From Enchytraeus crypticus (Eukaryota > Annelida > Clitellata > Enchytraeida > Enchytraeidae): DNA of 64,000 nt. How positions within the stretch are numbered: position 1 is the first letter of the stretch; each line of letters opens with the position of its first letter. The stretch spans positions 336,501-400,500 of the forward strand of contig CAJHZI010000612.1 in the NCBI GenBank assembly GCA_905160935.1, written 5' to 3'. Below the pieces are notes generated by a model. That model had not been told where the DNA came from. It ran no database searches and worked only from the letters and a program-made list of their open reading frames with translations. Below, piece after piece: positions 27,722 to 39,399 of the stretch. Made by a program: the position numbers and the translations under genes.

Positions 27722-28471
27722 CAGGGGCGGATCCAGGAATTTTTAAAGGGGTGGGCCCGAAATTTTTTTTGAGAGTGCACATTTTTTTGCTTACGCCCAG
27801 CCTCACCACTGCGTTTGGTTCATAGAGTGAGTGTATCCCCTTACCTAAACCCCCCCCCCCGCTCATACCCGTGCTAAAGTCAGGGGAAAACCTAAAATCC
27901 TACATTTTTTTGGAAAAAGAAGGTTAATTTTTTCACCTCGGAAGAAACTCTGCGGATCTCGACGAATTGCAAAAGTGACCTAATTTTGGCGGTGGGGAGG
28001 GGGGTCTTAAGCCCATCCCAGCCAAGGCTGATTGCACCACTGTTACGGGACAGAGTTCACATTTTTTACTTACACCCTTTTTCCTCCAAAGCATTGGTTA
28101 TGCATTGGTTCAAGTGAAAATTGAGAGCTAGTGAAACGGTCAACATTTTTCGGGCGCCTTCCATTACACAGGGCTCCTAATAAATCCTAGAAAAACATCG
28201 AACTATTGGAACTGCGTTCCCTGTCGTACCCCCCCCCCCCGATTTAACCACTGCCATTGCTAGCATATTTACACATCGAAATTGCCATAGAAACAATGAA
28301 AATATACCCTGTCTTATCTCCCCCCCCCCCCCGGCCCCCACCCTAACCACCATTACTAACATATTTAAACATCGAAATTGCCATAAAAACAATAAAAATA
28401 TAGTTTAATTTTTTTATCGGCGGACCTAAGGGGGGCCCGGGCCCCTGGCCCCCCCTCTGGACCCGCCACTG
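27722..28471. mobile_element. hAT-like MITE with 8-bp target-site duplication
   Basis: The element starts CAGGGGCGGATCCAG and ends CTGGACCCGCCACTG, imperfect terminal inverted repeats. It is flanked by GTGATAAC (27714-27721) and GTGATAGC (28472-28479), an 8-bp duplication matching at seven positions. An 8-bp duplication and a CAG start are typical of the hAT superfamily. The 750-bp body has long poly-C and poly-T runs and no transposase frame, so it is non-autonomous. A second copy lies at 58191-58742. Confidence 0.8.
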
Positions 28472-28799
28472 GTGATAGCCATGTCTGCTGACAAGCGAAG
28501 CGGGATTGCGTCAAAAGGTGTAAAACTTCAAATATAAAATGACGTGTCTATGTCGCTCGGTATTTCACTTATTCCAGTAATTGTTAGTCTAAAGTTCTGC
28601 TACTTTATTATGGCTTTTATTTCGAAAAAACGAGCAGTGTGTAGCTGCTAATAACAGAAAGTAGTTCATTGTTAAATGTTTTTAAATTTTTTTACATTGT
28701 TTTTAATTTTTTGTTCCAGTTTAATCTCCCCAACATAAGCTTCTTCGTGTCACTGTCTTTAGTTTCCTAGCTTTAACAAATTCTTGTTATTGCCGTGTG

Positions 28800-29055
28800 A
28801 TGCTGGATCCCCGTGTTGTGTCCGGGTTGTTTGAAGAATTGACCACCCGGTGACTGCACGTGTCGCAGAAGGCGACTAGAAAGGGCATTCGGTTGGTGAG
28901 CGCCTAGAAATTGCTGCAAAAATTTAAACTTATGAAAAAGTCTCAAGTAGGGGATTGGCTGGTGGTATGGTGTAGGACAGAGGATTTGAGACAGTCGATT
29001 TGTATCCCGTCCCTGGTTTAACTGGGATTCAAGGGAAGATGACGATGATGACTGT
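28800..29055 (+). mobile_element. Dispersed retroposon copy
   Basis: CCGTGTTGTGTCCGGGTTG, AAGAATTGACCACCCGGTG, CACGTGTCGCAGAAGGCG and CCTGGTTTAACTGGGATT are followed by a GATGAC tract. Related pieces are at 10260-10530 (-), 25030-25100, 48370-48440 and 51420-51680 (-). Confidence 0.6.
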
Positions 29056-29415
29056 GTAATGCTGGATAGATGATTAGATAGAAAGCAAACATTTTAAATA
29101 CTGAGAAAATCTACGTAATTTTTATTTGAGTTCTTATTTTGACAAACTTTACAAATTAATCTGAACAGGCTAAGTGATAACTTTTACGTTTTAAATTCGA
29201 TCGATTCTTCTGCTCTTCAAGCTCAATTTATTTATAAATTGATCAATTGTATGTTATTCAAAATCGATTTATTTATATACTATTCCATTTTAAATTACTC
29301 AGTAACGATTTATATGTATAATTGATCAATTTTGTGTTACCAAAGATCGATTTCTTTGTATATGATTGGTTTTTGTGTATTTGGTCTAGGTGAACTGATC
29401 TCCATTGATGTGTGC

Positions 29416-29483
29416 TGTGGGGACGTCCCTGATATCATCTATGAATTAGGAAACGGACTTTAAACCTTTATTATTTATTATTT
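29416..29483 (+). mobile_element. SINE-like tail, family C
   Basis: GGGGACGTCCCTGATATCAT, AGGAAACGGACTTTAAACC, then (TTAT)n. Confidence 0.65.
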
Positions 29484-29749
29484 TATTAATCGTATCGCTG
29501 TACTCAAATGCCCTAGATATAAAAATAAATAAGAATGCCTGAGAACTACATGCTCTAATATTTCCGCACATTGACACCGTGTAATGATCTGCGCTACTTC
29601 TTAACAATTAAACGATCGTTTAACTTCTTCGCTTTATTTCCCCATGGATCTGTTCTCAGCGCATTTATCTGTGACTTTGGACAAACTTATCGTGCACTAA
29701 CTAACCCCATGTACCAGGTCCTCAAAAGTTTTGCTGGAACTGTTGCATG

Positions 29750-29825
29750 ATAACATGATAACACCTCCAGAAGAGTTGTATGCCATGGACCTGCCGTTAG
29801 GCAGTGCACTAGAAGAAGAAGAACA
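29750..29825 (+). mobile_element. LINE 3' end fragment
   Basis: GCCATGGACCTGCCGTTAGG then CAGTGCACTAGAAGAAG is the same 3' end as 20640-21060, here with an (AAG)n tail. Confidence 0.6.
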
Positions 29826-30062
29826 ACCGTGATAGATCTAAAGTTGTCTGATAATATAAAGCTGTTGAGAAATTGGTAGGATATAGATAAATACTTTTTA
29901 AAGAAAGCTTAAAGCTGTACTCTTAAAAAGGTTGCTCTTATTTATGTAGTTTTTGTTAGCCTATTGTAAATGAGCGCGTCTTTTTCTCGCTACAATTATA
30001 CCAGAGACCCCACGATATGAACGTTAAACTGTGAATCACCCTGCAGAAGTCGCTTGTCATTT

Positions 30063-30357
30063 GCTCTTTCTCTTAGTGCACTGCATACTGGTAGATCCAT
30101 GGTATATAACGCCTCCACTCTTTTCTGTTTTCCGTTTTCCTCTTCATGTCCATATACGAGTGGATCTTTAAATCATATATTACATTCCTTTTGATATACC
30201 ATTTTTCTTTGGAGATTCTGCTTAGGACTTGGAAAAACAGGCTAGTTTTCTCCGGGAATGTCGCCTCTGTCCAGTAATTGTTAGTCGAAGCTGAGGATGG
30301 CATAGGGGACCCACCTCGTCCTCTGATATCAAATGAATTTTTAAAATTCTGGATCAT
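30063..30357 (-). mobile_element. LINE 3' end (RT-ORF C-terminus)
   Basis: The minus strand reads YDLKIHSYMDMKRKTENRKE then WRRYIPW, the C-terminus of an RTE-like LINE protein. It ends at GTGCACTAAGAGAAAGAGC. It matches 20846-21030. Confidence 0.7.
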
Positions 30358-30785
30358 TTCATACGACTCAAGGCTGTAAGTTCAACAGCGCGGTGGTTAG
30401 GAATAGACCCGTGGTTAAGCGTGACTTGTAGCAAGGTCTGTATATAAATACGACTAATGCAGGAATTATGCATGCGCCATGTTGTGTTGTTGTCGGCCTT
30501 GACAAGTCTACGCATAGATTAGCCCGGTCATAGAATGCTCATTAAAATGTTCACATAGATTTGCCTGGCCGTAGAATGCTCAGTAAACCTTTGGACTTTA
30601 CGCTCAATTTCAAATCAAATTCGCTAATAAACGTAATGAACTGTAGCGCATGTGTTGATATAAACGAAAACCCAGCAGAAGCTTCTCAATGTCTCGTGTT
30701 CAATGTATATCAGGTTACTGGGCCTTCTAACATTGAAAGTTCTGCTATTGGAACACCTTCGTGCGTGTGGTTGGGAGGGGGGACT

Positions 30786-31010
30786 TTATCTAAGTAATTT
30801 CAGTGGCATTGAATTGGAAGCCAAGTCAAGGAAAAAAGAAACGAGGAAGACCTAGAAGTACTTGGTTCAACACGATCAACAAAGATTTGAAACCTTTGAA
30901 CATATCATGAGATAATGCTGTGAGGGTTTCTAAAAGATAGAAAAGAATGGAGGAATGTTGCCGCCCTATGTTCTCTTCAGAACGCAAGGAACTGATGATG
31001 GTGATGATGA
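30786..31010 (+). mobile_element. LINE reverse-transcriptase C-terminal remnant
   Basis: The + strand encodes KKKRGRPRSTWFNTINKDLK, a stop, then VRVSKR and later SERKELMM. This is the KRGRPRxTW plus RSERK-type tail of RTE-like LINE ORFs. Internal stops show it is inactive. Confidence 0.65.
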
Positions 31011-31375
31011 ATTTCAGTGGCAATGAAAATAAATAAAATTCATCTTAGAGAATAGGCTTTCATTCCTCCCATTCTCACTCCCTGTGTCACCCTCCCTTTC
31101 ATTTATTTAATTTATTTAATTGATTTATTTACTGCTTTATCGGAAGATATTTATGAATCAGTCCCCACACCATATGTAAACTTTCTCCTCTATTTTCTTG
31201 GTGGAACACGTTGATAGACTTCAGTGATCCTGAAATTGTAATTTTCTTTTGTAGTAGCAATTAGAGCTAATGGGGTATTTTCTCAAGGTCTAGCTTTTAA
31301 AAGTCTACTAATCTTTTTATTGTTTGAATTTTAACCATCATTTCGTCATCTGCAGTAGGGATTACTAGTCAGCTC

Positions 31376-31383
31376 TGACGTCA
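31376..31383. promoter_or_regulatory. Exact CRE palindrome TGACGTCA
   Basis: Consensus CREB/ATF site by sequence only. It is the first of four within 3.5 kb upstream of the 888-aa gene. Confidence 0.35.
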
Positions 31384-31599
31384 CGTAGTACGCCCATTGT
31401 AATATCCCTGTTGAAAAATATAGTTGTTTTATCAAATACTAGGGTGGAGAGGGGGAGGAGGTAAATTACAGGTGATAACTTGGGGGTAGAGCCACCCTCC
31501 CCAACTAGAGAGGGCCATATTCTATAGACCGGCCGAGTTCTAGGTTGTCTACTAGATTGCAGTAGTGATGAAATGTATGAGTTTTTTTCATCACTACTG

Positions 31600-31680
31600 C
31601 TCTTGAAGGTCTAAGGTTTGTTGAAGAGATTAAAGTTTGTTGAAGAGATTAAAGTTTGTTGAAGAGGTTAAAGTTCTTAG
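31600..31680 (+). repeat. 19-bp tandem repeat
   Basis: TTGTTGAAGAGATTAAAGT, about 3.5 copies. Confidence 0.88.
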
Positions 31681-32164
31681 CTCAGCCGATCATCTCACGT
31701 GTTCGATATTGTCATGATAAACTCTTATTACCACGTGTCTAGAAGTCGCTGCGTCATAAACAAAAGATTATTTGATCGTATCACTTCAGTGTCGAATAGA
31801 GTGAGAGCGAAAATTGTTCAAGGCTTAAATTCTTAATGTTTTGAGGCGTGGAGAGAATGGGCGCCTCTGGATAAAGAGGCCGATGTTCAAACGCAAGAAT
31901 TGTCAGGAATGATTTACAACTCAATGATAGAAGATTATTCAGAATTTGTGCTAGCTATAACGTACGCTATACAAACTCAATGTTATACTAATATCATTTA
32001 CAGATCGAGAAGAAAATGAGAGGTACCAGAAGAGTAGACTGCCTCTTTTTCAAACTTGTAAACTTATTATGTCTATGTGTTTAGTGGAACACGTTAATCA
32101 CACAAAAGTTGTCGTCTTCATGTCATGCATTTGTCATGCGATTGAGTTGCGGTATGGACCATCC

Positions 32165-32360
32165 AGCTAGAACTGAGCAAAAAGAAAAAGAACTTAGTAA
32201 AAATAAAAATAACTGAGCAAAAGGAAAAGACAGCAAAAATAAAAAGAACTGAACAAAACGAAAAAGAACGGAGCAAAATGAAAAAGAACGGAGCAAAAAT
32301 AAAAAGAACTGAGCAAAAGGAAAAGAACTGAGCAAAATAAAAAGAACTGAGCAAAAAGTG
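32165..32360 (+). repeat. Degenerate GAGCAAAA/AAAAAGAAC repeat
   Basis: Units of 20-30 bp such as AACTGAGCAAAAGGAAAAG. Phe/Ser frames on the minus strand are artefacts. Confidence 0.88.
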
Positions 32361-32559
32361 GAAACTGGTCTCTCACAGGCGCGAACCTGTAACTTCCTTA
32401 TGGAGAGATAAAAGCGTTGAGCAAATCGTTGTGGCTGCTGATGTAGATTCTGAAGCTATTTGATTTTAGTCGAGAGGGAATAATAATGGGAGGCTGAAAG
32501 ACTGATTGAAGTTAAATCCCAGTCGAACGATTTACATTGAACTGATAGAGACCTGAGAG

Positions 32560-32747
32560 TGAGAGAGAGAGAGAGAGAGAGAGAATGAGAGAATGAGAAA
32601 GAGAGAGAGAAACAGAGAGAGAGAGAGAGAGAATGAGAGAATGAGAAAGAGAGAGAGAGAAACAGATAGAGAGAGAGAGAGAGAGAGGTCTGAGAGAGAG
32701 AGAGAGAGAGAAAAAGAGAGACCTTAGAGCGAGAGAGATAGTGAGGG

Positions 32748-32780
<33 letters not shown>

Positions 32781-32810
32781 GAGAAAGAGAGAGAGAGAGG
32801 CTTGAGATAT
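32560..32810. repeat. (GA)n microsatellite
   Basis: GAGA with GAATGAGA and GAAACAGA interruptions. Confidence 0.93.
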
Positions 32811-33027
32811 AGAAGTCTGAGAGAGAAATACAATAGAATAACATGGAAATATATTTTAGATAAACATGTAATAGAGAAGGATGCAAGAAATTTATCCAAG
32901 AGATGAGCGAAATATTTAACAACTATTTTTTTTAAAAGTCAATTTCTCTGCTTGATGTTGTATCACTACCGATGAGCCAGAAAATCGAACTTCGCCCCTC
33001 TTTATCAGCCTAACTTCATCATATTCA

Positions 33028-33095
33028 TGACGTCTCTGACATCATCCCTGAATAAGGAAACGGACGTTAAACCTTTATTTATTTATTATTATTAC
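33028..33095 (+). mobile_element. SINE-like tail, family C
   Basis: ACGTCTCTGACATCATCCCT then AAGGAAACGGACGTTAAACC and (TTTA/ATT)n. Confidence 0.65.
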
Positions 33096-33417
33096 TACTA
33101 CATGAGGGTGTTTGCTTAGTTGGGTACAGGTGGCTTAAAAGCTACAAAGAGGAAGTGTTACATATTTGACGATTTGTTACAAGCTGCTTCAATTTATGTA
33201 CAGAATTCCTAGTTAAAGTGTACGTTAGAATTATTGTGAGGCTGAAAGTATTTTAGGCCTATAATAAGTTAGATCAATTTTGAATGATCATCGAAATTAA
33301 TATAATTCTGGAAATTCTGTGCTTAGTTTGCTGAATAGTAAGAATAAGAGAAAGATTGTTGAAAGAATTGTTTTAATTCAGATTTGATCGTTAATTGAAT
33401 TTTAAATACTTCTCAGT

Positions 33418-33607
33418 TTTTATTTGCATACAAGGGAAATCAACAGCCCACTGCAGTACAATCCCCCCCTATCACCCCTACCTCCCATGTCTAGATATCC
33501 TCCACACCATGCATGTGCCAATTCCAGATCAATCAATACTTCGTCGAATCCCGCGTGACGTCACGTTACCGTGGAAAGCAACAAAACAAGTCCTCGTAAA
33601 AGTGTGA
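33418..33607 (+). other. Possible exon or promoter-proximal segment (unresolved)
   Basis: A pyrimidine-rich run ends in TTTGCATACAAG and is followed by GC-richer, proline-codon-rich sequence open in three frames (one reads EINSPLQYNPPLSPLPPMSR). No frame is clearly favoured and no strong donor follows. The segment contains an exact CRE. It may be a 5' exon of the 888-aa gene, but this is inference. Confidence 0.2.
33556..33563. promoter_or_regulatory. Exact CRE palindrome TGACGTCA
   Basis: Sits in GCGTGACGTCACGT, a 12-bp palindromic extension (CGTGACGTCACG). Confidence 0.4.
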
Positions 33608-34561
33608 CGATTCATTGTCAAGGTTGAACGATATTTCCAATAGGAAAAAAGTAAACAGACACTAGAAGGTGAAGGCCGGACGCCGTTTGTTGACACACAA
33701 ATGCTGTTTTTGCATTGTCGATCCTAGCATCTTAAAGCACAAAATAATCGTTTTCAATGTTTCTTTCTTATTAGAAGATAAAAAATGGTAAAATGCTTTT
33801 CAGCCGTATGTAATTATCATCTTCTACGGGTAAATACCACTATAAATGTCAATTTAAGGAACATTTTTTAATTTTTCTTGTATTTATCACTGTGTTCAAT
33901 GCATTGTTTGTCAACAATCGACTATCAGCTGTTGCTTCGTCACGTGAACGGTGACTTCATGACTTTTAAGCAGGATTTCCTCTTATGGCATCTGCTTTCT
34001 GCCGCGTTGACTCTTGTGTTCTATTTTCCTGCATTCCATGCTCAACCAGTTCTTAGATATTTTTCCTCCAGCGTGCAGACATTTTGTTATACTGACAGAC
34101 TTCCATAAGGATTTTGACTTGTTCAATCGCTGTTTCTAGAACAGTCGGGTTAATTAAAACGATATTGATCGTAGAATATAGACCGGACGCATCATCAAAG
34201 CTGCTTTCGGCTTCGAGCGATGTAATAATGTCTTTCTAAACAACAGCCTGTCCGGATGCTTTACATCCCTACTTCCAGACGGATCCGTGATCCCTCCTCC
34301 TCCTCTCCAGGATTCATTCCTCATTCCATCGCCACGATCTACCGCTTTACGGTCATGAGAAGAAGATATTAATTTGAGAACCTATAGATATGAAATTAAG
34401 GGATATCCTTAGTGTTCATGAAATTTAGTCGTGCTAAGGTCAGTCGTACTTCCATTATCCGCCTCAGTCTAGTGGTAGTGTAGTGTTGTCAATGTCTAAT
34501 GTTGTATCTTTTCAATAAACTTGACATTTTGCGAAAAAATTTCCAAAATTATGATATCCTA

Positions 34562-34565
<4 letters not shown>

Positions 34566-34599
<34 letters not shown>

Positions 34600-34642
34600 C
34601 TCTCTTTCTCTCTCTCTCTCTCTTTACTCTCTCTCTCTCTTC
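34566..34642. repeat. (CT)n microsatellite
   Basis: CT tract with two TTTACT interruptions. Confidence 0.93.
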
Positions 34643-34807
34643 ATTGTTCTCTATATTAATGTAATCTCCCAGGCTCTATAATTCTCTGGCTCGGCTGGTA
34701 CTGAGTTGACCCACAATCCTCAGATCCTCTAGATGTAGGTGTTAATTAACTCAAGCAATCACAGACAGGCGAGTTATAACAGTCATTCACAAACCTATCC
34801 GCAGCAG

Positions 34808-34827
34808 TGACGTCATGTATGACGTCA
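34808..34827. promoter_or_regulatory. Two exact CREs 12 bp apart
   Basis: TGACGTCA, TGTA, then TGACGTCA: two consensus CREB/ATF palindromes on nearly the same helical face, about 2 kb upstream of the 888-aa coding start. Confidence 0.45.
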
Positions 34828-35024
34828 TAGTGTGGAAGTGGGGAACTGAGCCAGATCAGGGTGGCGGTAGGATAACTAAGATCTGGGGCTATACCCTAGC
34901 CCAAACCTTACATTAATTATATCGCATCTGATCGTTTACTTGCATCTCTTTCGAGGACATTATTCTATCAAACCATAGAAACATTTCTATTTACTGTAGG
35001 TACATGTATTTGCAGTTTCATGGC

Positions 35025-35158
35025 AGGAGCCAGTGGCGATATAGGTAAGATATTCGACCGCGGATCAATATGTGCGGTGTTTAAATCCTGGGCTCGCTCG
35101 CCACTGACATCACTTTCGAGTGAGGAAACTGACGTTATCATTAGCTCTTTAGCTTTTC
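35025..35158 (+). mobile_element. tRNA-derived SINE, family A (full length)
   Basis: A-box-like TGGCGATATAGG, B-box region TGTTTAAATCCTGGGCTCG, then CACTTTCGAGTGAGGAAAC and TTAGCTTTT. This is the most complete copy in the window. Confidence 0.8.
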
Positions 35159-35679
35159 ATTGAATGAGCAATTAGATATTTCGATGTTGATCTATTCTCC
35201 TGAGTCTTTATTTACAATATCACAAATAAGAGTCATATCTCAGACAATAATCCGATCCTCTCTTTTCTGCTCTGTTCTGAAATTTATATTCTTCACTGTG
35301 GCATCGATTAACTGCAAAACTACTTCTGTCTGTTCTAATGAAATTAATATCGAGATTTTATTGTAGGAATGCAACAACTGTATTACAGGTAGAGAATTTC
35401 TGGAATATAGCTGAAGTGAAAGATAGTGGCGGGAAGCCTCGTGAGGATATTACTGTAGACGACAGGAATAACAAACAGAAATAACAATAAAACTGAGATA
35501 AAGCTTAGCAAGGGGCTGTTCGCTGAGAGGTAGGAGGGGGTGCCCTTCCTCCTAAAACCTAATATTCTTAGTTTGGACTCGCTGTAGCAGGCCTTATGAC
35601 AACCTGAGCCCAAGTGCCACAAGAAAGTCGCAAAATTATGCGAAGTAGTTTAATATGATTAATTTTCATTATTATTTTA

Positions 35680-35890
35680 ATTGCCTTGGGCTGTAAAGGG
35701 CCCTGGTCTAAAAAATAAGATAAAAGAGGCTTTATTTAATTAAAAGTTAAAAAGGAAGCGATTAAAATAATTCCTCTACACTCAATTCCTCTACACTCTA
35801 TTATTATTATTATTGTTATGATTATTATTATTATTATTATTAATATTATTATTATTATTATGCGAATTATTATTATTATTATTATATGAA
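35680..35890 (+). mobile_element. Retroposon copy with (ATT)n tail
   Basis: GCCTTGGGCTGTAAAGGGCC, then AAATAAGATAAAAGAGGC, running into ATT repeats. It is related to 14440-14540. Confidence 0.5.
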
Positions 35891-36652
35891 TTAACTGCAT
35901 AATATCTCTTAAGAAACTTTAGGTAATTGTTGTAAGCTTTTATTAATGTGAAATGCAATTAAACATTTACGTGATATCATATTGAGCGATTTAAACTCAC
36001 GTTAATTTCCATAGACCAAAAACTTTTCTCTCGAAGAGTGTGAAATATGTATACCCTGGATTATATGTAGCCCCTCCTCCTCCCCAAGCTACAAATCTTG
36101 GCCCCTCCCTCATAACTGTTCTTGCTCTCATCTCTGATCATCATGGTAACATTACGAGTGTGGAATAACTCTAAACTAGCTCAATCTACCACACCTATTG
36201 TTTCATCATGATAACACTGCGAGGAAAAGGAACAAGTTGAGATCATGCTTAGTCTGTACATGTATACAATAGTTTTCTGTAATAGTAGATATGTTGTAGA
36301 CTTCAATCAAGGAATGCAATTTGATTTCGGTAATACTGGTTTAGTGGCATATAGCGAAAGGACGTCCCTGACACCAGTATTGGTTTTACAAATTAAGGAA
36401 TAACGGTACAAGCATATTATGTACATTTTATTATTGTCTGTAGAGAAGCTTGCTATAGTTGCAGTCATCTTTTGTGACTACAGAAATTACAGATATTCTT
36501 GCTGTTGGACTAAATCACTGGCTAGATACCTGCTTGACTGTGTCTGGCATCAACCTCATGGTAGAAACAGACGTTAAACTGAATTTTTTGTTCAAAATAT
36601 TACAACGAAAAGTAAGTAACTTATTTAAGTCATTTTGTTTTTTGTTTTGTAG

Positions 36653-36831
36653 ATAAGCCTACCTTAAAAGAGGCGTTTAACAACACTCTACTGCACCCTA
36701 CCACACCCATTGCACCATACAACACTTCACAGCACTCCATCTCACTTCCCTGCACCCCGCTTTACCCCACTGCACCCCACTTCACTACACTTCACCCCAC
36801 CTCACTTCACTTCACCTCACTCCACGGCACA
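36653..36831 (+). other. 5' part of the large exon (UTR or extended N-terminus)
   Basis: The reading frame of the 888-aa gene is open upstream of its ATG to a plausible acceptor TTTGTTTTGTAG at 36651-36652. The segment is CACTTCACC-type low complexity and would encode His/Thr/Pro-rich sequence. I treat it as 5' UTR because ATG 36832 has a good context (A at -3), but an upstream coding exon is possible. Confidence 0.4.
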
Positions 36832-39399
36832 ATGACGACGATGCTTGGTGACGTATCACCAGGTCTCTCCAGCGGCTACGCCTCATCCGAGGAAGCCCTC
36901 CAGTCACCCTCCTCTTCCACCTCTTCCACCTCTCCTCCAGGCAGGAGGAGGTCTCTAAAGTCAATCTGCAGCTCTGAATCCCTCTCTCCACTTCCACTAG
37001 ATGACGACGACAAGTTCCTCTTAGATAACTGCACTTCCCTTGAACTCCTGGAAGGATTTCTTACTGATTCGAACCAGCAGCTCTCGGGATCGATTGAGAG
37101 AGACTTGAGGCTAATAAAAGAAGAGTATGTGACTGCAAACGTCCTGATCTTAAATCAAGAGGCTGCGCAGAAATATGACAGGAGAAGTAACATGGAGAGA
37201 CGTATGTCTGACATGAGTCTTGTGGACTTTGGTGACCTAATGGATTCAGCATCAAGTCCTGGTGTAAAGGATTGCAACTTTAGATTTGAAGTCAATGATA
37301 CTAACTTTGACATGGATGATGTAAGCGCTGAACTTTTTATGGAAATCTCAAAGGATTCTGCGAAAGAAGCAGCTAATGGTGTATATACCAGAGCTTCTGA
37401 ATCAACACTGGACGAAAATTCGAATGCTTTTGTGCTCGGAGAGGGAAACCAAACAAATGAACGGGAGATGGCGTATGAGATGAAGAAATGCGCAATGGAT
37501 ACTCCAGGTAAAGCTTCTCGACTGTTAGAACAAGAACAAGTTGATAGGATCAAGTCTCGAAAAATCTCCGAGGATGACTTGGCAGCTTTATTCGATCTCA
37601 AACACTCCAATGCGGTGGATAGAGCGGACATTGAGAAATCCACTTCAGTTCTGCTGGAAGAATTTGGAAGTGTCCTGGAAGCGTGCTCTCTTCCGCTTTC
37701 CAACGAATTTCCAAATGATAATTCGTTTCTTGAATGTCTAAAGATGGATGATAGAATTAGTGTTGATGATTTGACTGAGCTACTGACTGGCAGTGATTCA
37801 CTAGGGATCATGGACTCTACTCATTTATCACTTGAGAACGAGGTGGGTCTAAATAATAGTATTAACAGTTTTAACCAGAAAACACAACCGCCAAACACTG
37901 CGAACGTTCAAGAAGCCCCACAACCTCTTCACAGGTTCGCTGAAATTAAGAAGGTCGTTCTACAAAAGCCTCACTCTCGTGGTTGTGTCTATCGTGAAAA
38001 TGAATCAAAAAACAGTTTAAAAATTACTTCAGCCTCCTCAAAAATGGTGACTAATAACGACCTCTATTCTGCGTTAATTCATTCTCAATCACAACAAATT
38101 TATGGAGCAAATATCACACCAATTTCTTACTCCAGTCAACCTGTCAGACCATCTCAACCATCACTCGCTTGTGGGTCACAACTTATTCATACGTCAACCT
38201 CCTCGCCTAGCATCATCCACCCTCGAGGTGTCTTCAAAGTCAACGCAGCTCAGGCAGAACAAGAAAGATGGCCTCAATCGACATCTTCATCGATGATGAC
38301 TATGGTTGCCTTGGATCATCAGTATTATGGGCAGGCAAAGAACTATGCAGAAGAAAATTCTCCTGACATAGAAAGTCAGTTGAGTAGTGAAGCGGTTATA
38401 ACAGCTCCACCGGGTCAACTGCTCAAAACTCTGATGTTACAGCGACCTCGTGTTCCGCATGACGGGTCCAAACATTATAAACTTCCTCCTTCCTCCAACC
38501 CTCAACAGCTCTATAGGAATAACGGCAGAATCTCTGATAATATTTTAAACGTGGGTTCTTTAGGTGCTTCGTCATCTAGCAGGTCTCAACAGTTGAATGG
38601 TTACTCTGCGTCCAGCACTAGGGGTTCTCATTCAGGTTCACTGGTGAGTAGAGCCGTGTCTCTAGTAGATCAACCTCGAAGTTCTGATCTACAGGCAAGA
38701 CCACACATCCGAAGATCTCATTCTCAGCTAGACGATCACCGCTATTCTTCCCGTCTTTCACCAAAACCTGCTTCCTTCTCCGCCCGCCATTCCTACTCCA
38801 GTGGCTGCTCGGCCTCTACCTTCATGCCTCCTCCTAACAAGGCGGCCAGGTACTCATCAGCAGCCGACCCGTCCAGAGAATCCAGCTCTCTTCTGGAGAC
38901 ATTTCTCGCCATCAGTGAGCCTCTGAACGCCAATCTGGGCAGTGACATAATTCTACAGTCTGGATCTCAGAGATTCCACCAAAATACCCCTGACGCCCCT
39001 CGCAGAAAGTCAGAACTTTCTTGGACAAACTCACGGGTAAAGGCATGTGATAGTGTGAGGATGACCAAAGTAGATACTGGGGACAAAAGTGGTTCGTTTC
39101 TGGAACAACTGTTAACCGAGCATCCGAAGGAACCTTCGAGAACTGAAATATTTAATTCAGCATTGTCACCCAAAATCAAGGATGATACTGAAATGTGCCT
39201 TCAAGTGGGAAAGGTCGAGCCGGCTGATGAACTGTTGCAGGTAAAAGACGAAGATGTTTGGAAGAATGAGCTGCCAGGATTGAGAGCCGAAGCTGAGTTT
39301 AACTTATACAGTGATCACTTGATCACAGAGGCTAGTGGTGCCATCTCAGAGATAGGTCTGACTGAACAAACATGGACTCCTTCCTGCATGGATGATAGG
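36832..39399 (+). CDS. 888-aa gene, large exon
   Basis: A 2568-nt open frame, far longer than expected by chance in AT-rich DNA. The N-terminus is MTTMLGDVSPGLSSGYASSE. The donor AGG|GTAGGT is in phase 0. Confidence 0.85.

Noticed and set aside
34140-34360. Possible exon reading LNNSLSGCFTSLLPDGSV
   Set aside because: The frame looks protein-like, but there is no clear acceptor or phase-compatible donor and no recognised family.
36459-36656. 66-residue frame before the large exon
   Set aside because: The part CATGGTAGAAACAGACGTTA resembles a diverged family C tail, and the frame is not compatible with the acceptor at 36652.
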